Shown here piece by piece: positions 53,438 to 62,576 of a stretch of DNA of 64,000 nt (position 1 is the first letter of the stretch; every line of letters starts with the position of its first letter). The DNA is from Streptomyces sp. CHD11 (GTDB taxonomy: Bacteria; Actinomycetota; Actinomycetes; Streptomycetales; Streptomycetaceae): positions 1-64,000 of the forward strand of contig NZ_JABTTS010000018.1 of NCBI RefSeq assembly GCF_018638295.1, in the 5' to 3' direction. The translations under genes and the position numbers were made by a program. The notes beneath the pieces are model-generated. The model searched no databases, was not told where the DNA came from, and worked only from the letters and a program-made list of their open reading frames with translations.

Positions 53438-54726
53438 CCGATGGAGCCGAACGCGTCGTTCATCTTCCGCGCCGCGTCCGCAGAGGCCGCCGCCACCTCC
53501 TTCTTCCCGGAGACGATCTCCTGGAACATCGTCGGCAGCACCTGCGAGGAGTCGATCTGCGCCCAGGCCGGCGACGCCGGTACGAACTTGGTGTCGGCGG
53601 CCAGCGTCTCGACGAACGGCTTCACGAACGCCTCCTTCGCGGCGATCTGCTGCCGCACGTCGGAGAAGGTGGGAAGGAAGCCCATGCCCTCGAAGAGCGC
53701 CCCCTGCGACTTCTTCGAGGCGAGGCGCTTCATCAGGTCGACGGCGAGGGTGCGGTGCGAGGTGGACTTCAGCACGCCGAGGTTGTTCCCGCCGGCGAAC
53801 GCGGGGGCGATGGACCCGGCCTCGACGCCCGGCAGCGGTACGACGGCGTACTTGCCCTTGACCGCGCCGGCCTCCACGGCCGCGTGGCTGAAGTCGCCGC
53901 CGACGGCCATGGCCGCCTTGCCCGCGGCGAAGGCGGTCACCGTGTCGTTGCCGGTCATCCCGGCGCACTTGGCGGCCGGGCAGTTGTCGTCCCCGAAGAG
54001 CGAGGTGTACGCCTCGATGCCCTCGCGGGCCTCGGCACTGTCGATGGCGGAGGCGTACGAACCCCCCTTGCCGGTGGCGAGTTCGCCGCCGTGGGACCAG
54101 ATGAAGGGCATCGCGCCGTAGGTGTAGGCACCGCCGACCGCGATGCCGTACAACTCGGGTTTCGCGGCGCGGATCTCCTTGGCGGTGTCGATCAACTCGG
54201 CCTGGGTCCTGGGGACGTCGAGGCCGAGTTCGTCGAAGACGTCGGTGCGGTAGTAGAGCGCGCGGACGCCGACGAAGTACGGGGCTCCGTAGATCCTGCC
54301 GTCGACGGTGACCGACTGCCGTGCGGTGGGATCGGTGTCCCTGGCCTCGTCCCAGGCGTTGAACTCCTCGGTGAGGTCGGCGAGTCCGCCGTCCTTCACA
54401 TAGCCTGCGGTGTCCGTGTTGCCGTACTCGATGAGGTCGGGTGCGGACGCCGGATCGTTGAAGGCGGCCTTGATGCGCTGGGCGCGGGTCTCGACGGGTA
54501 TGTACTCGACGGTGACCTCGGTGTCCTTGTGCGCCTTCTCGAACTCGGCGAGGACGGTGTCGACGGCCTGTTCCTTGGGCTTGTTGCTGACCTCCTGGAA
54601 GAGCCAGACGCGCAGGGTGCCGGTCTTCTCGTCCTTGTCGGAGGAGGAGTCGCCGGAGGTCTGGGGCGCGCAGGCGGCGGTGGCGAGGACGGCCGCGACG
54701 GCGACCAGGCGGGCGGACAGCTTCAT
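53434..54726 (-). CDS. Sugar ABC transporter substrate-binding lipoprotein
   Basis: 430 residues. The signal ends LATAAC, a valid lipobox. The mature part has LRVWLFQEVSNKPKEQAVDTVLAEFEKAHKDTEVTVEYIP and GRIYGAPYFVGVRALYYRTDVFDELGL, features of family-1 solute-binding proteins. With a GH20 enzyme in the same operon and a DasR-like site upstream, chitobiose or other GlcNAc oligomers are the likely ligand. Confidence 0.92.
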   Translation of the reverse strand: MKLSARLVAVAAVLATAACAPQTSGDSSSDKDEKTGTLRVWLFQEVSNKPKEQAVDTVLAEFEKAHKDTEVTVEYIPVETRAQRIKAAFNDPASAPDLIEYGNTDTAGYVKDGGLADLTEEFNAWDEARDTDPTARQSVTVDGRIYGAPYFVGVRALYYRTDVFDELGLDVPRTQAELIDTAKEIRAAKPELYGIAVGGAYTYGAMPFIWSHGGELATGKGGSYASAIDSAEAREGIEAYTSLFGDDNCPAAKCAGMTGNDTVTAFAAGKAAMAVGGDFSHAAVEAGAVKGKYAVVPLPGVEAGSIAPAFAGGNNLGVLKSTSHRTLAVDLMKRLASKKSQGALFEGMGFLPTFSDVRQQIAAKEAFVKPFVETLAADTKFVPASPAWAQIDSSQVLPTMFQEIVSGKKEVAAASADAARKMNDAFGSIG

Positions 54727-54747
54727 GGAGTTGCTCCTCCGAGCGCG

Positions 54748-54762
54748 TTGCAATCTATGCAA
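54748..54762 (-). promoter_or_regulatory. TTGCA-5-TGCAA palindrome near the sugar ABC start
   Basis: TTGCAATCTATGCAA has perfect 5-bp arms 22 bases before the ATG of the binding protein. It may overlap the -10/start region and would suit a LacI- or GntR-type repressor; GGAGGAG lies between it and the ATG. Confidence 0.5.
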
Positions 54763-54820
54763 TGGCGGTTTCGCTGTGCACAACACACCGGAGGCTAGAG
54801 ACTGGAGGAACCGCGCCACA

Positions 54821-54836
54821 AGAGGTCTCAACCACT
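54821..54836. promoter_or_regulatory. DasR-like operator upstream of the sugar ABC/hexosaminidase operon
   Basis: AGAGGTCTCAACCACT matches the dre palindrome ACTGGTCTAGACCACT at 12 of 16 positions and keeps the GGTCT and ACCACT cores. It is 95 bp before the binding-protein start. Confidence 0.6.
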
Positions 54837-54960
54837 CTGTGACCGGCGGACGCACCCTGCGCAACGCGCGGACAGCGCAAAGGCCCCCAGGGCACGCAAA
54901 GCGCACCCCGGGGACCTGGAAGAGGGAACGGACCGGCGGAGAAGGGAGGGGACCAGGGGG

Positions 54961-55242
54961 CTACTTGTCGCCCTTGCCCTTGTCGTCGTCCCCGGAGCTC
55001 ATGGACTCGTAGATCTCCTTGCACATGGGGCAGACCGGGTACTTCTTCGGGTCACGGCCGGGTACCCAGACCTTGCCGCACAGCGCCACGACGGGCGTGC
55101 CGTCGAGGGCGCTGGCCATGATCTTGTCCTTCTGGACGTAATGGGCGAAGCGCTCGTGGTCACCGTCGCCGTGGGAGGTCTGCGGCGTCGGCTCGACGAG
55201 GGTCCCCGTACCTGTCCCGCGCTCGGGCTCAAGAGTGCTCAT
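54961..55242 (-). CDS. DUF3039 family protein
   Basis: 93 residues. GDHERFAHYVQKDKIMASALDGTPVVALCGKVWVPGRDPKKYPVCPMCKEIYESM is the DUF3039 core, and its three cysteines (LCGK, CPMC) look like a zinc site. TACCCT lies eight bases before ATG 55242 with no ribosome site, so the transcript may be leaderless. The function is unknown. Confidence 0.85.
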   Translation of the reverse strand: MSTLEPERGTGTGTLVEPTPQTSHGDGDHERFAHYVQKDKIMASALDGTPVVALCGKVWVPGRDPKKYPVCPMCKEIYESMSSGDDDKGKGDK

Positions 55243-55272
55243 AACTGCCAAGGGTACTGAAGCTCACCCGCA

Positions 55273-55845
55273 TCAGTTGAGCGAAGGGTCGTCCGGATAG
55301 GTGGCCACCATCGCCAGTTCGCTGCGCTGGCGGCGCAGCACCTCGCGCCAGAGCCGCTCCGGCGACGGGGAGGACACATCGCCCGGCTCGGACTCCACGA
55401 CGTACCAGGCGCCGTCCACCAGCTCGTCCTCCAGCTGGCCGGGGCCCCAGCCCGCGTACCCGGCGAAGATGCGCAGGGAGCCGAGGGCGGAGGCGAGCAG
55501 TTGCGGCGGGGCCTCCAGGTCGACCAGCCCGATCGCGCCGTGCACCCGGCGCCAGCCCGGCGGCGCGGCCTCCCCGGCCGGCTGCCCCGGTACGACGGCG
55601 ACGCCGAGGGCCGAGTCGAGCGAGACCGGTCCGCCCTGGAAGACGACACCGGGTTCGCCGGCCAGCTCCGCCCAGCCCTCGAGGATGTCGCCCACGTCCA
55701 CCGGGGTCGGACGGTTGAGGACGACGCCGAGGGAGCCCTCCTCGTCGTGGTCGAGGAGGAGCACCACCGCACGGTCGAAGTTCGGGTCAGCCAGAGCGGG
55801 AGTGGCCACGAGCAGCCGCCCTGTGAGCGAGGACACCTCGGTCAT
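55273..55845 (-). CDS. YqgE/AlgH family protein
   Basis: 190 residues: SLTGRLLVATPALADPNFDRAVVLLLDHDEEGSLGVVLNRPT and FQGGPVSLDSALGVAV are the UPF0301 (YqgE/AlgH) signature. It is cytoplasmic, of unknown biochemical role. ATG 55845 or 55854 can serve as start. It is divergent from murA; the 314 bp between hold a TACCCT -10-like word at 56110-56115 for murA. Confidence 0.9.
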   Translation of the reverse strand: MTEVSSLTGRLLVATPALADPNFDRAVVLLLDHDEEGSLGVVLNRPTPVDVGDILEGWAELAGEPGVVFQGGPVSLDSALGVAVVPGQPAGEAAPPGWRRVHGAIGLVDLEAPPQLLASALGSLRIFAGYAGWGPGQLEDELVDGAWYVVESEPGDVSSPSPERLWREVLRRQRSELAMVATYPDDPSLN

Positions 55846-56159
55846 GCCAGACATGATCCCGCATCCGCGCTCCGCGCGGGGAGGCAATGGGGGTACGCGG
55901 GTGAATACGGGGCGCGCATCCGCCGGAGCCGCCTGGTGGGGCGCTGGTGCGGGGGTGGTGACGCCAGGACGGACGGGCGGACGGGAGCACTCCCGGCGCG
56001 GACGGAGCGCGGTGACCGTTCGTGGCCGGGAAGGAACGGTTCGTGTTGTGACAGAGCCATGACCTCCCCAGTCCGTCCGCGGGCTTACTGAAGGGGGGGC
56101 GAGGGCGATTACCCTGTGGCATTCAGGCCCTGCCCCACTCTCCACGGAACGCGAGATTC

Positions 56160-57506
56160 ATGACCGTCAACGACGCTGATGACGTACTGCTGGTCCACGG
56201 CGGAACCCCGCTGGAGGGCGAGATCCGTGTCCGCGGCGCGAAGAACCTCGTGCCGAAGGCCATGGTGGCGGCGCTGCTGGGCAGCGCACCCAGCCGCCTG
56301 CGCAACGTTCCCGACATCCGTGACGTCCGGGTCGTGCGGGGTCTGCTGCAACTGCACGGGGTGACGGTCCGTCCGGGGGACGAACCGGGCGAACTGCTGC
56401 TCGATCCCACGCATGTGGAGAGCGCCAACGTCGCTGACATCGATGCCCACGCCGGTTCGTCGCGCATCCCGATCCTGTTCTGCGGCCCGCTGCTGCACCG
56501 GCTCGGGCACGCCTTCATCCCGGGTCTGGGCGGCTGCGACATCGGCGGCCGGCCCATCGACTTCCACTTCGACGTGCTGCGGCAGTTCGGCGCGACCATC
56601 GAGAAGCGGGCCGACGGCCAGTACCTGGAGGCCCCGCAGCGGCTGCGCGGCACCAAGATCCGGCTGCCCTACCCGTCCGTCGGCACGACCGAGCAGGTGC
56701 TGCTCACGGCGGTGCTCGCGGAGGGCGTCACCGAGCTGTCCAACGCCGCGGTGGAGCCGGAGATCGAGGACCTGATCTGCGTACTGCAGAAAATGGGCGC
56801 GATCATCGCGATGGACACCGACCGGACGATCCGCATCACCGGTGTGGACAGCCTCGGCGGTTACACCCACCGCGCCCTGCCCGACCGCCTGGAGGCCGCC
56901 TCGTGGGCGTCCGCCGCGCTGGCCACCGAGGGCAACATCTACATTCGTGGCGCCCAGCAGCGCTCGATGATGACGTTCCTGAACACCTTCCGGAAGGTCG
57001 GCGGCGCCTTCGAGATCGAAGACGAGGGCATCCGTTTCTGGCACCCCGGCGGCCAGTTGAAGTCCATCGCGCTGGAGACGGACGTGCACCCCGGCTTCCA
57101 GACCGACTGGCAGCAGCCGCTGGTGGTCGCGCTCACCCAGGCGACGGGCCTGTCGATCGTGCACGAGACGGTCTACGAGTCCCGCCTCGGATTCACCTCC
57201 GCGCTCAACCAGATGGGCGCACACATCCAGCTGTACCGCGAGTGCCTGGGCGGCTCCCACTGCCGCTTCGGCCAGCGGAACTTCCTGCACTCGGCGGTGG
57301 TCTCCGGCCCGACCCGGCTACAGGGCGCCGACCTGGTCATCCCCGACCTGCGCGGCGGCTTCTCCTACCTCATCGCCGCTCTCGCCGCCCAGGGCACCTC
57401 CCGGGTCCACGGCATCGGCCTGATCAACCGCGGCTACGAGAACTTCATGGAGAAGCTGATGGAGCTGGGCGCCAAGGTCGAACTCCCGGGCAAGGCACTC
57501 GGGTAG
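56160..57506 (+). CDS. murA: UDP-N-acetylglucosamine 1-carboxyvinyltransferase
   Basis: 448 residues of the EPSP-synthase fold. GAKNLVPKAMVAALL binds UDP-GlcNAc. The catalytic Cys is in GLGGCDIGGRPIDFHFD, and fosfomycin targets that residue. DLRGGFSYLIAALAAQGTS is near the end. It catalyses the first committed step of peptidoglycan synthesis. It is a single-gene unit ended by a large terminator. Confidence 0.94.
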   Translation: MTVNDADDVLLVHGGTPLEGEIRVRGAKNLVPKAMVAALLGSAPSRLRNVPDIRDVRVVRGLLQLHGVTVRPGDEPGELLLDPTHVESANVADIDAHAGSSRIPILFCGPLLHRLGHAFIPGLGGCDIGGRPIDFHFDVLRQFGATIEKRADGQYLEAPQRLRGTKIRLPYPSVGTTEQVLLTAVLAEGVTELSNAAVEPEIEDLICVLQKMGAIIAMDTDRTIRITGVDSLGGYTHRALPDRLEAASWASAALATEGNIYIRGAQQRSMMTFLNTFRKVGGAFEIEDEGIRFWHPGGQLKSIALETDVHPGFQTDWQQPLVVALTQATGLSIVHETVYESRLGFTSALNQMGAHIQLYRECLGGSHCRFGQRNFLHSAVVSGPTRLQGADLVIPDLRGGFSYLIAALAAQGTSRVHGIGLINRGYENFMEKLMELGAKVELPGKALG

Positions 57507-57523
57507 CGGCGGCTTTCACACGC

Positions 57524-57570
57524 ACGCCGATGGGGCGGTCACCACAACCCGGTGACCGCCCCATCGGCGT
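57524..57570. terminator. Strong bidirectional terminator after murA
   Basis: A perfect 20-bp stem (ACGCCGATGGGGCGGTCACC) with a seven-base loop. It can extend further with CTTTCACA/TGTGAAAG outside, between convergent murA and the HU gene. Confidence 0.93.
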
Positions 57571-57586
57571 CTGTGAAAGCGTCCTT

Positions 57587-57660
57587 CGAGGGGCGCGGGG
57601 CTGCAGACGTATGCGGCTCCGCCGCGCGGGCGCGACCAGTCACAACGGGCCCGCAGCCAC
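57587..57660. repeat. Interspersed GGGGCGCGGG repeat, copy B
   Basis: A diverged partner of 42787-42855, again just after a terminator between convergent genes. Confidence 0.65.
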
Positions 57661-57682
57661 CCACCGCCTCTCAGCGGAGCGC

Positions 57683-57964
57683 CTACTTGCCCTTGGCGGC
57701 TTCCTTCAGCTTCGAGCCCGCGGAGACCTTCACGCTGTATCCCGCGGGGATCTGGATCGGCTCACCCGTCTGCGGGTTGCGCGCGGTGCGAGCGGCCCGG
57801 TGGGTGCGCTCGAAGGTCAGGAAGCCGGGGACGGTGACCTTCTCGTCGCCCTTGGAGACGATGTCGCCGACGACCTCGGCGAACGCGGCCAGCACGGCGT
57901 CGGCGTCCTTGCGGGTCACCTCGGCACGGTCGGCCAGCGCGGCCACCAGCTCACTGCGGTTCAT
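57683..57964 (-). CDS. hup: HU-family DNA-binding protein
   Basis: 93 residues. MNRSELVAALADRAEVTRKDADAVLAAFAEVV and VTVPGFLTFERTHRAARTARNPQTGEPIQIPAG contain the HU DNA-minor-groove arm. It lacks the long Lys/Ala tail of the second Streptomyces HU (HupS), so it is the HupA type. GGGAG precedes ATG 57964. Confidence 0.95.
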   Translation of the reverse strand: MNRSELVAALADRAEVTRKDADAVLAAFAEVVGDIVSKGDEKVTVPGFLTFERTHRAARTARNPQTGEPIQIPAGYSVKVSAGSKLKEAAKGK

Positions 57965-58357
57965 GTTCTTACTCCCGTGTTCTTCTTGCCGTTGAGGCGT
58001 GCCACGCGGCGGAGCCGCATGTCGGGCACGGCGAAGCCGATGCTGCCAGGTTCCTCGGTGAGTCACCGGACCCGGGTCCGTCGTCAGACCCTCGCGCCCA
58101 GGGACGCATCCTGCCCCTACCTGCGGCGGTAATGCCAATCCGGCACCCGCAGGAAGTCGTGAGAACACCCGAGGGAGTCACACGAAGAGCGCCACGGGTT
58201 CGGTGCGGTGACGCTCCGTCCGCTTCCGGCAGCGGACAGCAGGGGCCGGAGCCCACTCTGGCCGCCACGATAGAGGGCCGCCAGGATCTACGGGTTCCAC
58301 GACGCGCCGGTTCAAACCGGGCGTGTCGATCCTCACAGCCCTCTCGCGGTCCGGTGT
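57965..58357. other. Intergenic region between HU and malic enzyme
   Basis: 393 bp with the hup promoter side and the malic enzyme terminator (58300-58328). I found no credible gene. Confidence 0.5.
58300..58328 (-). terminator. Terminator of malic enzyme
   Basis: CGACGCGCCGGTT and AACCGGGCGTGTCG form a hairpin with a two-base loop and one bulge, 30 bases past the stop codon. Confidence 0.65.
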
Positions 58358-59767
58358 CTACGCCCCCGCGGCCTTCGCCGCGTCGCGCACCGCGCCGGCG
58401 ACGGCGCCCGCGACCTTGTCGTTGAACACGCTGGGGATGATGTAGTTCGGGTTCAGTTCGTCCTCCGTCACCACATCGGCCAGCGCCTGCGCGGCGGCCA
58501 GCATCATCTCGGTGTTGACAGTGCGGGACTGCGCGTCCAGCAGCCCGCGGAACACCCCCGGGAACACCAGCACGTTGTTGATCTGGTTGGGGAAGTCGGA
58601 GCGGCCGGTGGCCACAACGGCCGCCGTCCGGCGGGCGATTGCCGGGTCGACCTCGGGGTCGGGGTTCGCGAGCGCGAACACGACGGCGCCCTCGGCCATC
58701 GCGGCGACGTCCTCCCCGTCCAGCACGTTCGGGGCGGAGACGCCGATGAAGACGTCCGCGCCGCGCACGGCCTCCTTCAGCGTGCCGGTGAGGTTCTCGG
58801 GGTTGGTGTTGTCGGCGATCCAGCACAGGGCGGAGCCGGGCGCGGCGTCCACCAGGTCCTCGCGGCCCGCGTGCACCACACCGTGGATGTCGGCCACCAC
58901 GGCGTTCTTCACACCGGCGGCGAGCAGCAGCTTCAGGATGGCCGTGCCCGCCGCGCCGGCGCCGGACATCACGACGCGGATGGTGTCGATCGACTTGCCG
59001 GTGACCCGCAGCGCGTTGGTGAGCGCGGACAGGACGACGATCGCCGTGCCGTGCTGGTCGTCGTGGAAGACGGGGATGTCGAGCGCCTCGCGCAGCCGGG
59101 CCTCGATCTCGAAGCAGCGCGGCGCGGAGATGTCCTCGAGGTTGATGCCGGCGAAGCCCGGGGCGATGGCCTTGACGATCTCCACGATCGCGTCGGTGTC
59201 CTGGGTGTCCAGGCAGAGCGGCCAGGCGTCGATGCCGGCGAACCGCTTGAAGAGGGCCGCCTTGCCCTCCATGACCGGCAGGGCGGCCTTGGGGCCGATG
59301 TTGCCCAGGCCCAGCACGGCGGAGCCGTCGGTCACGACCGCAACGGAGTTGCGCTTGATGGTGAGGCGGCGGGCGTCCTCGGGGTTCTCGGCGATCGCCA
59401 TGCAGACCCGGGCCACACCGGGCGTGTAGACCATGGAGAGGTCGTCACGGTTGCGGATGGGGTGCTTCGACGCCATCTCGATCTTGCCGCCGAGGTGCAT
59501 CAGGAACGTACGGTCGGAGACCTTGCCCAGCGTGACGCCCTCGATGCCGCGCAGCTGCTCGACGATCTCCTCGGCGTGGGTGGTGGAGGTGGCGGCGATG
59601 GTCACGTCGATGCGGAGCCGTTCATGGCCGGACGCCGTCACGTCGAGGCCGGTCACCGAGCCTCCGTGGGACTCGACTGCCCCGGTGAGCTGGGAGACCG
59701 CGGATCCGCCCGCGGGTACCTCCAGCCGGATGGTCATCGAGTAGGAGACGCTGGGCGCCGTTGCCAT
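58358..59767 (-). CDS. NAD-dependent malic enzyme with N-terminal ACT domain
   Basis: 469 residues. An ACT-like domain fills the first 75 or so (YSMTIRLEVPAGGSAVSQLTGAVESHGGSVTGLDV). The malic domain has SMVYTPGVARVCMAIAE, VTDGSAVLGLGNIGPKAALPVMEGKAALF and FHDDQHGTAIVVLSAL. The NAD domain has VVMSGAGAAGTAILKLLL. It oxidatively decarboxylates malate to pyruvate. The ACT domain suggests allosteric control. Confidence 0.94.
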   Translation of the reverse strand: MATAPSVSYSMTIRLEVPAGGSAVSQLTGAVESHGGSVTGLDVTASGHERLRIDVTIAATSTTHAEEIVEQLRGIEGVTLGKVSDRTFLMHLGGKIEMASKHPIRNRDDLSMVYTPGVARVCMAIAENPEDARRLTIKRNSVAVVTDGSAVLGLGNIGPKAALPVMEGKAALFKRFAGIDAWPLCLDTQDTDAIVEIVKAIAPGFAGINLEDISAPRCFEIEARLREALDIPVFHDDQHGTAIVVLSALTNALRVTGKSIDTIRVVMSGAGAAGTAILKLLLAAGVKNAVVADIHGVVHAGREDLVDAAPGSALCWIADNTNPENLTGTLKEAVRGADVFIGVSAPNVLDGEDVAAMAEGAVVFALANPDPEVDPAIARRTAAVVATGRSDFPNQINNVLVFPGVFRGLLDAQSRTVNTEMMLAAAQALADVVTEDELNPNYIIPSVFNDKVAGAVAGAVRDAAKAAGA

Positions 59768-59951
59768 GGCCGACTTCCTCTGCTTCTTACCGTGTCGCGA
59801 TATGTGCTGTCCGATCGTCGCACCTACCGCTCGGTACGAGGTAGCCGCCCGGGATTGCGGACGTTTTGTTCACCGGGACATCACGCATTCCGGACAACGT
59901 CTTCCATCATACGAAAGGCGCCCGGTGGCCAAGAGGCGGCCGGGCAGCAGA

Positions 59952-59986
59952 AGAGGCCCACGTCACAGGGGGTGACGTGGGCCTCT
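59952..59986 (-). terminator. Strong hairpin downstream of the HelD-like gene
   Basis: A perfect 15-bp stem (AGAGGCCCACGTCAC) with a five-base loop. It ends the leftward transcription unit or a small RNA in this gap, 180 bases past the HelD-like stop. Confidence 0.9.
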
Positions 59987-60087
59987 CGCAACACTTTGAC
60001 GACACCGACCCGCCATGCTCGCCTCGCGGCAAGTGGTCGCTCGTAGCGACGAAGGTTGGGCCCGGGGGCTTGGATCGGGCCGGTGCC
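59952..60087 (-). ncRNA. Candidate structured small RNA
   Basis: On the minus strand TTGTTAGCCT (TAGCCT at 60099-60094) is a good -10, giving a start near 60087. The next 135 bases contain a GTCGCT-acg-AGCGAC hairpin (60050-60036), a CTTGCC-GCGA-GGCGAG hairpin with a GNRA loop (60033-60018), and the 15-bp terminator. No reading frame fits. I recall small RNAs reported from intergenic regions of S. coelicolor, possibly at this very locus, but cannot verify it. The remaining gap to 59767 shows nothing else. Confidence 0.45.
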
Positions 60088-60162
60088 ACATCCAGGCTAA
60101 CAAACGGATGCCCTGGGACCATTCCCCCGGCACAGGCGCTTTATCCGGACCCGGTGTCGTCC

Positions 60163-62511
60163 TCAGTCCCTGAGCAGATCGGGCACCCCATCGGCGTCGG
60201 GTTCGTCGCGGTCCGCCGAGACCACCGTCAGCTGCTGGGTGGCCCGGGTGAGGGCGACGTACAGCACGCGCAGACCGGCGGGGGACTCGTCGGCGATCTC
60301 CGCCGGGGAGACGACGATCGTCGCGTCGTACTCCAGGCCCTTGGCCTCCAGGCTGCCGAGCGCCATCACGCGCTCGCCGAGCCCGTCGAGCCACCGCCGG
60401 GCCTCCTCGCGGCGCTGCATGGCGACGACCACACCGATCGTGCCGTCCACCCGGTCCAGCAGCCGGGCGGCCTCCGCGCGCACGGTCGCGCCCAGCGGGG
60501 CCGGCGGGCCGGCCGGGTCCCCCGACTCCCGCGCGTCGCGGCCGCCGGAACCCCCCGCGACGGCGAACCGCGGCTCGATGCCCGTGGACCGTACCGCCCT
60601 CGGCGACTCGGAGCCGGGCATCGCGAGGGCGAGCACCTTCGACGCCAGCTCGGCGATCTCCGCCGGGTTGCGGTAGTTCACGGTGAGCTCGAAACGGCGG
60701 CGCGGGCGGCTGCCGAGGGCCTCGTCACGGGCCTGGGCCGCCTCGTCGGGGTCCGACCAGGAGGACTGGGCCGGGTCGCCGACCACCGTCCAGGTGGCGT
60801 GCCGCCCGCGACGGCCGACCATCCGCCACTGCATCGGGGTGAGGTCCTGGGCCTCGTCGACGATGACGTGCGCGTACTCGACGCGCTCCTGGGCGAGCCG
60901 CTCGGCCCGCTCGCGCTGGGTCTCCTCGCGCACCGGCATCAGCTCCTCCAGGCCGGTGAGCTGGTCCAGCGGGTCGAGCTCGCGTTTCCTGCGGGGGCGG
61001 GCCGGGGTGCCGAGCACCGCGTGGAGCTCGTCGAGCATCGCGATGTCGTGCACCGAGCGGCCGTCCCGCTTCAGCGAGCGGGCGACCTTGCGTACCTCGC
61101 CGGGGTTGAGGACGCGGCGGGCCCAGCGGCCCAGGCGCCGCTCGTCGGCCATGGCGTCCAGCACGGCGGCCGGGGTCAGCTCGGGCCACCAGGCGTCGAG
61201 GAAGGCGGTGAAGTCGTCCTCGGTGGTGATGTCCTCGTCGAAGGAGGAGCGCAGCTCGGCGGCGAGTTCCGGGTCGGTGTGCCGGCTCCCGGCGCCGGAG
61301 CGCTCCCACAGGGCGTCGAGGAGCAGTTTCCGGGCGCGCGGGCGCAGCAGGTTGACCGGGGCGGTGCCGCCGAGGGCGGTGCGGCGGATGTCGGCCAGCT
61401 CCGCCGCCTCGAGTTCCAGGCGGCGGCCGAAGGCGACGACCCGCAGCCGCTGCGGTGAGCCGTTCGGCTCCAGTGCTCCGCGCGCGGCCTTCCGCAGCAC
61501 CTTGAGCATGCGGTAGGAGCCCTTGGCGCGGGCCACCGACGGGGAGTCGTAGACCGTCGCCTCCGCGCCGTCGACCAGGGAGCCGATGGCGCGGATGGCC
61601 ACCTGGCCCTCCTCGCCGAGGGACGGCAGCACGCCCTCGGTGTAGGCGACCAGGAGCGGGGTGGGCGAGACGATCAGGATGCCGCCCGCGTACCGGCGCC
61701 GGTCCTGGTAGAGCAGGTAGGCCGCGCGGTGCAGGGCGACGGCGGTCTTGCCGGTGCCGGGGCCGCCCTCGACGTACGTCACCGAGCCGGCGGGGGCGCG
61801 GATGACCAGGTCCTGCTCGGCCTGGATGGACGCCACGATGTCCCGCATGGTGTGCGTACGGGCCTGGCCCAGCGCGGCCATCAGGGCACCGTCGCCGATC
61901 ACCGGCAGCTCGCGGCCGTCCAGGGACGCCTTCACCTCGGGGCGCATCAGGTCGTCCTCGACACCCTGGACCCGGCGTCCCTTGGAGCGGATGACGCGGC
62001 GCCGCACGACCCGGCCGGGGTCGACCGGGGTGGAGCGGTAGAAGGGAGCCGCCGCGGGGGCCCGCCAGTCGATGACCATCGGCGCGTAGTCCGCGTCGAG
62101 GACGCCGATCCGGCCGATGTGCAGGGTCTCGGCGATGTCGGCGGTGTTGTCCTCCCTGATGGCCCCGTCGGCGGGCTCCACTGCGGTGTACGCGCCGTCG
62201 GGGCCCTTCTTGCCGTCCTTGCCGGGCAGCAGGTCGATCCGGCCGAAGAGGAAGTCCTCGTACTCGTTGTTCAGCCGGTTGAGGTGGATGCCGGCCCGGA
62301 AGACCTGGGCGTCCCGCTCGGCGAGAGCGCCGGGCGTGCCGACGTGACCGCGCAGGGCGGCGTCGGCCATGAGGAACTCCGCCTCGTGGATCTTCTCCTC
62401 GAGGCGTACGTACACCCGGTCCAGATGTTCCTGTTCGACTCGGATCTCGCGGTCCCGAACAGAGTCGTGGACCGGTTCGACCGCGGATTCCTGCTGAGCC
62501 TGAGCGGCCAC
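60163..62511 (-). CDS. HelD-like superfamily 1 helicase (RNA polymerase-recycling type)
   Basis: 782 residues. The N-terminal helical arm (REIRVEQEHLDRVYVRLEEKIHEAEFLM) is followed by a split UvrD-type motor: Walker A EGGPGTGKTAVALHRAAYLLY, Walker B VIVDEAQDLTPMQWRM, GDPAQSSW, VNYRNPAEI, and ALTRATQQL near the end. This domain order is that of HelD proteins that strip RNA polymerase from DNA. No rifamycin-associated palindrome is visible before it. GTG 62511 follows AAGGGGG. Confidence 0.9.
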   Translation of the reverse strand: MAAQAQQESAVEPVHDSVRDREIRVEQEHLDRVYVRLEEKIHEAEFLMADAALRGHVGTPGALAERDAQVFRAGIHLNRLNNEYEDFLFGRIDLLPGKDGKKGPDGAYTAVEPADGAIREDNTADIAETLHIGRIGVLDADYAPMVIDWRAPAAAPFYRSTPVDPGRVVRRRVIRSKGRRVQGVEDDLMRPEVKASLDGRELPVIGDGALMAALGQARTHTMRDIVASIQAEQDLVIRAPAGSVTYVEGGPGTGKTAVALHRAAYLLYQDRRRYAGGILIVSPTPLLVAYTEGVLPSLGEEGQVAIRAIGSLVDGAEATVYDSPSVARAKGSYRMLKVLRKAARGALEPNGSPQRLRVVAFGRRLELEAAELADIRRTALGGTAPVNLLRPRARKLLLDALWERSGAGSRHTDPELAAELRSSFDEDITTEDDFTAFLDAWWPELTPAAVLDAMADERRLGRWARRVLNPGEVRKVARSLKRDGRSVHDIAMLDELHAVLGTPARPRRKRELDPLDQLTGLEELMPVREETQRERAERLAQERVEYAHVIVDEAQDLTPMQWRMVGRRGRHATWTVVGDPAQSSWSDPDEAAQARDEALGSRPRRRFELTVNYRNPAEIAELASKVLALAMPGSESPRAVRSTGIEPRFAVAGGSGGRDARESGDPAGPPAPLGATVRAEAARLLDRVDGTIGVVVAMQRREEARRWLDGLGERVMALGSLEAKGLEYDATIVVSPAEIADESPAGLRVLYVALTRATQQLTVVSADRDEPDADGVPDLLRD

Positions 62512-62576
62512 CGGGCCCCCTTCTGACGTGCTGGGCAGCCGTCAACCGTACGCGAAGGGGACACCCGTCGGCTACG

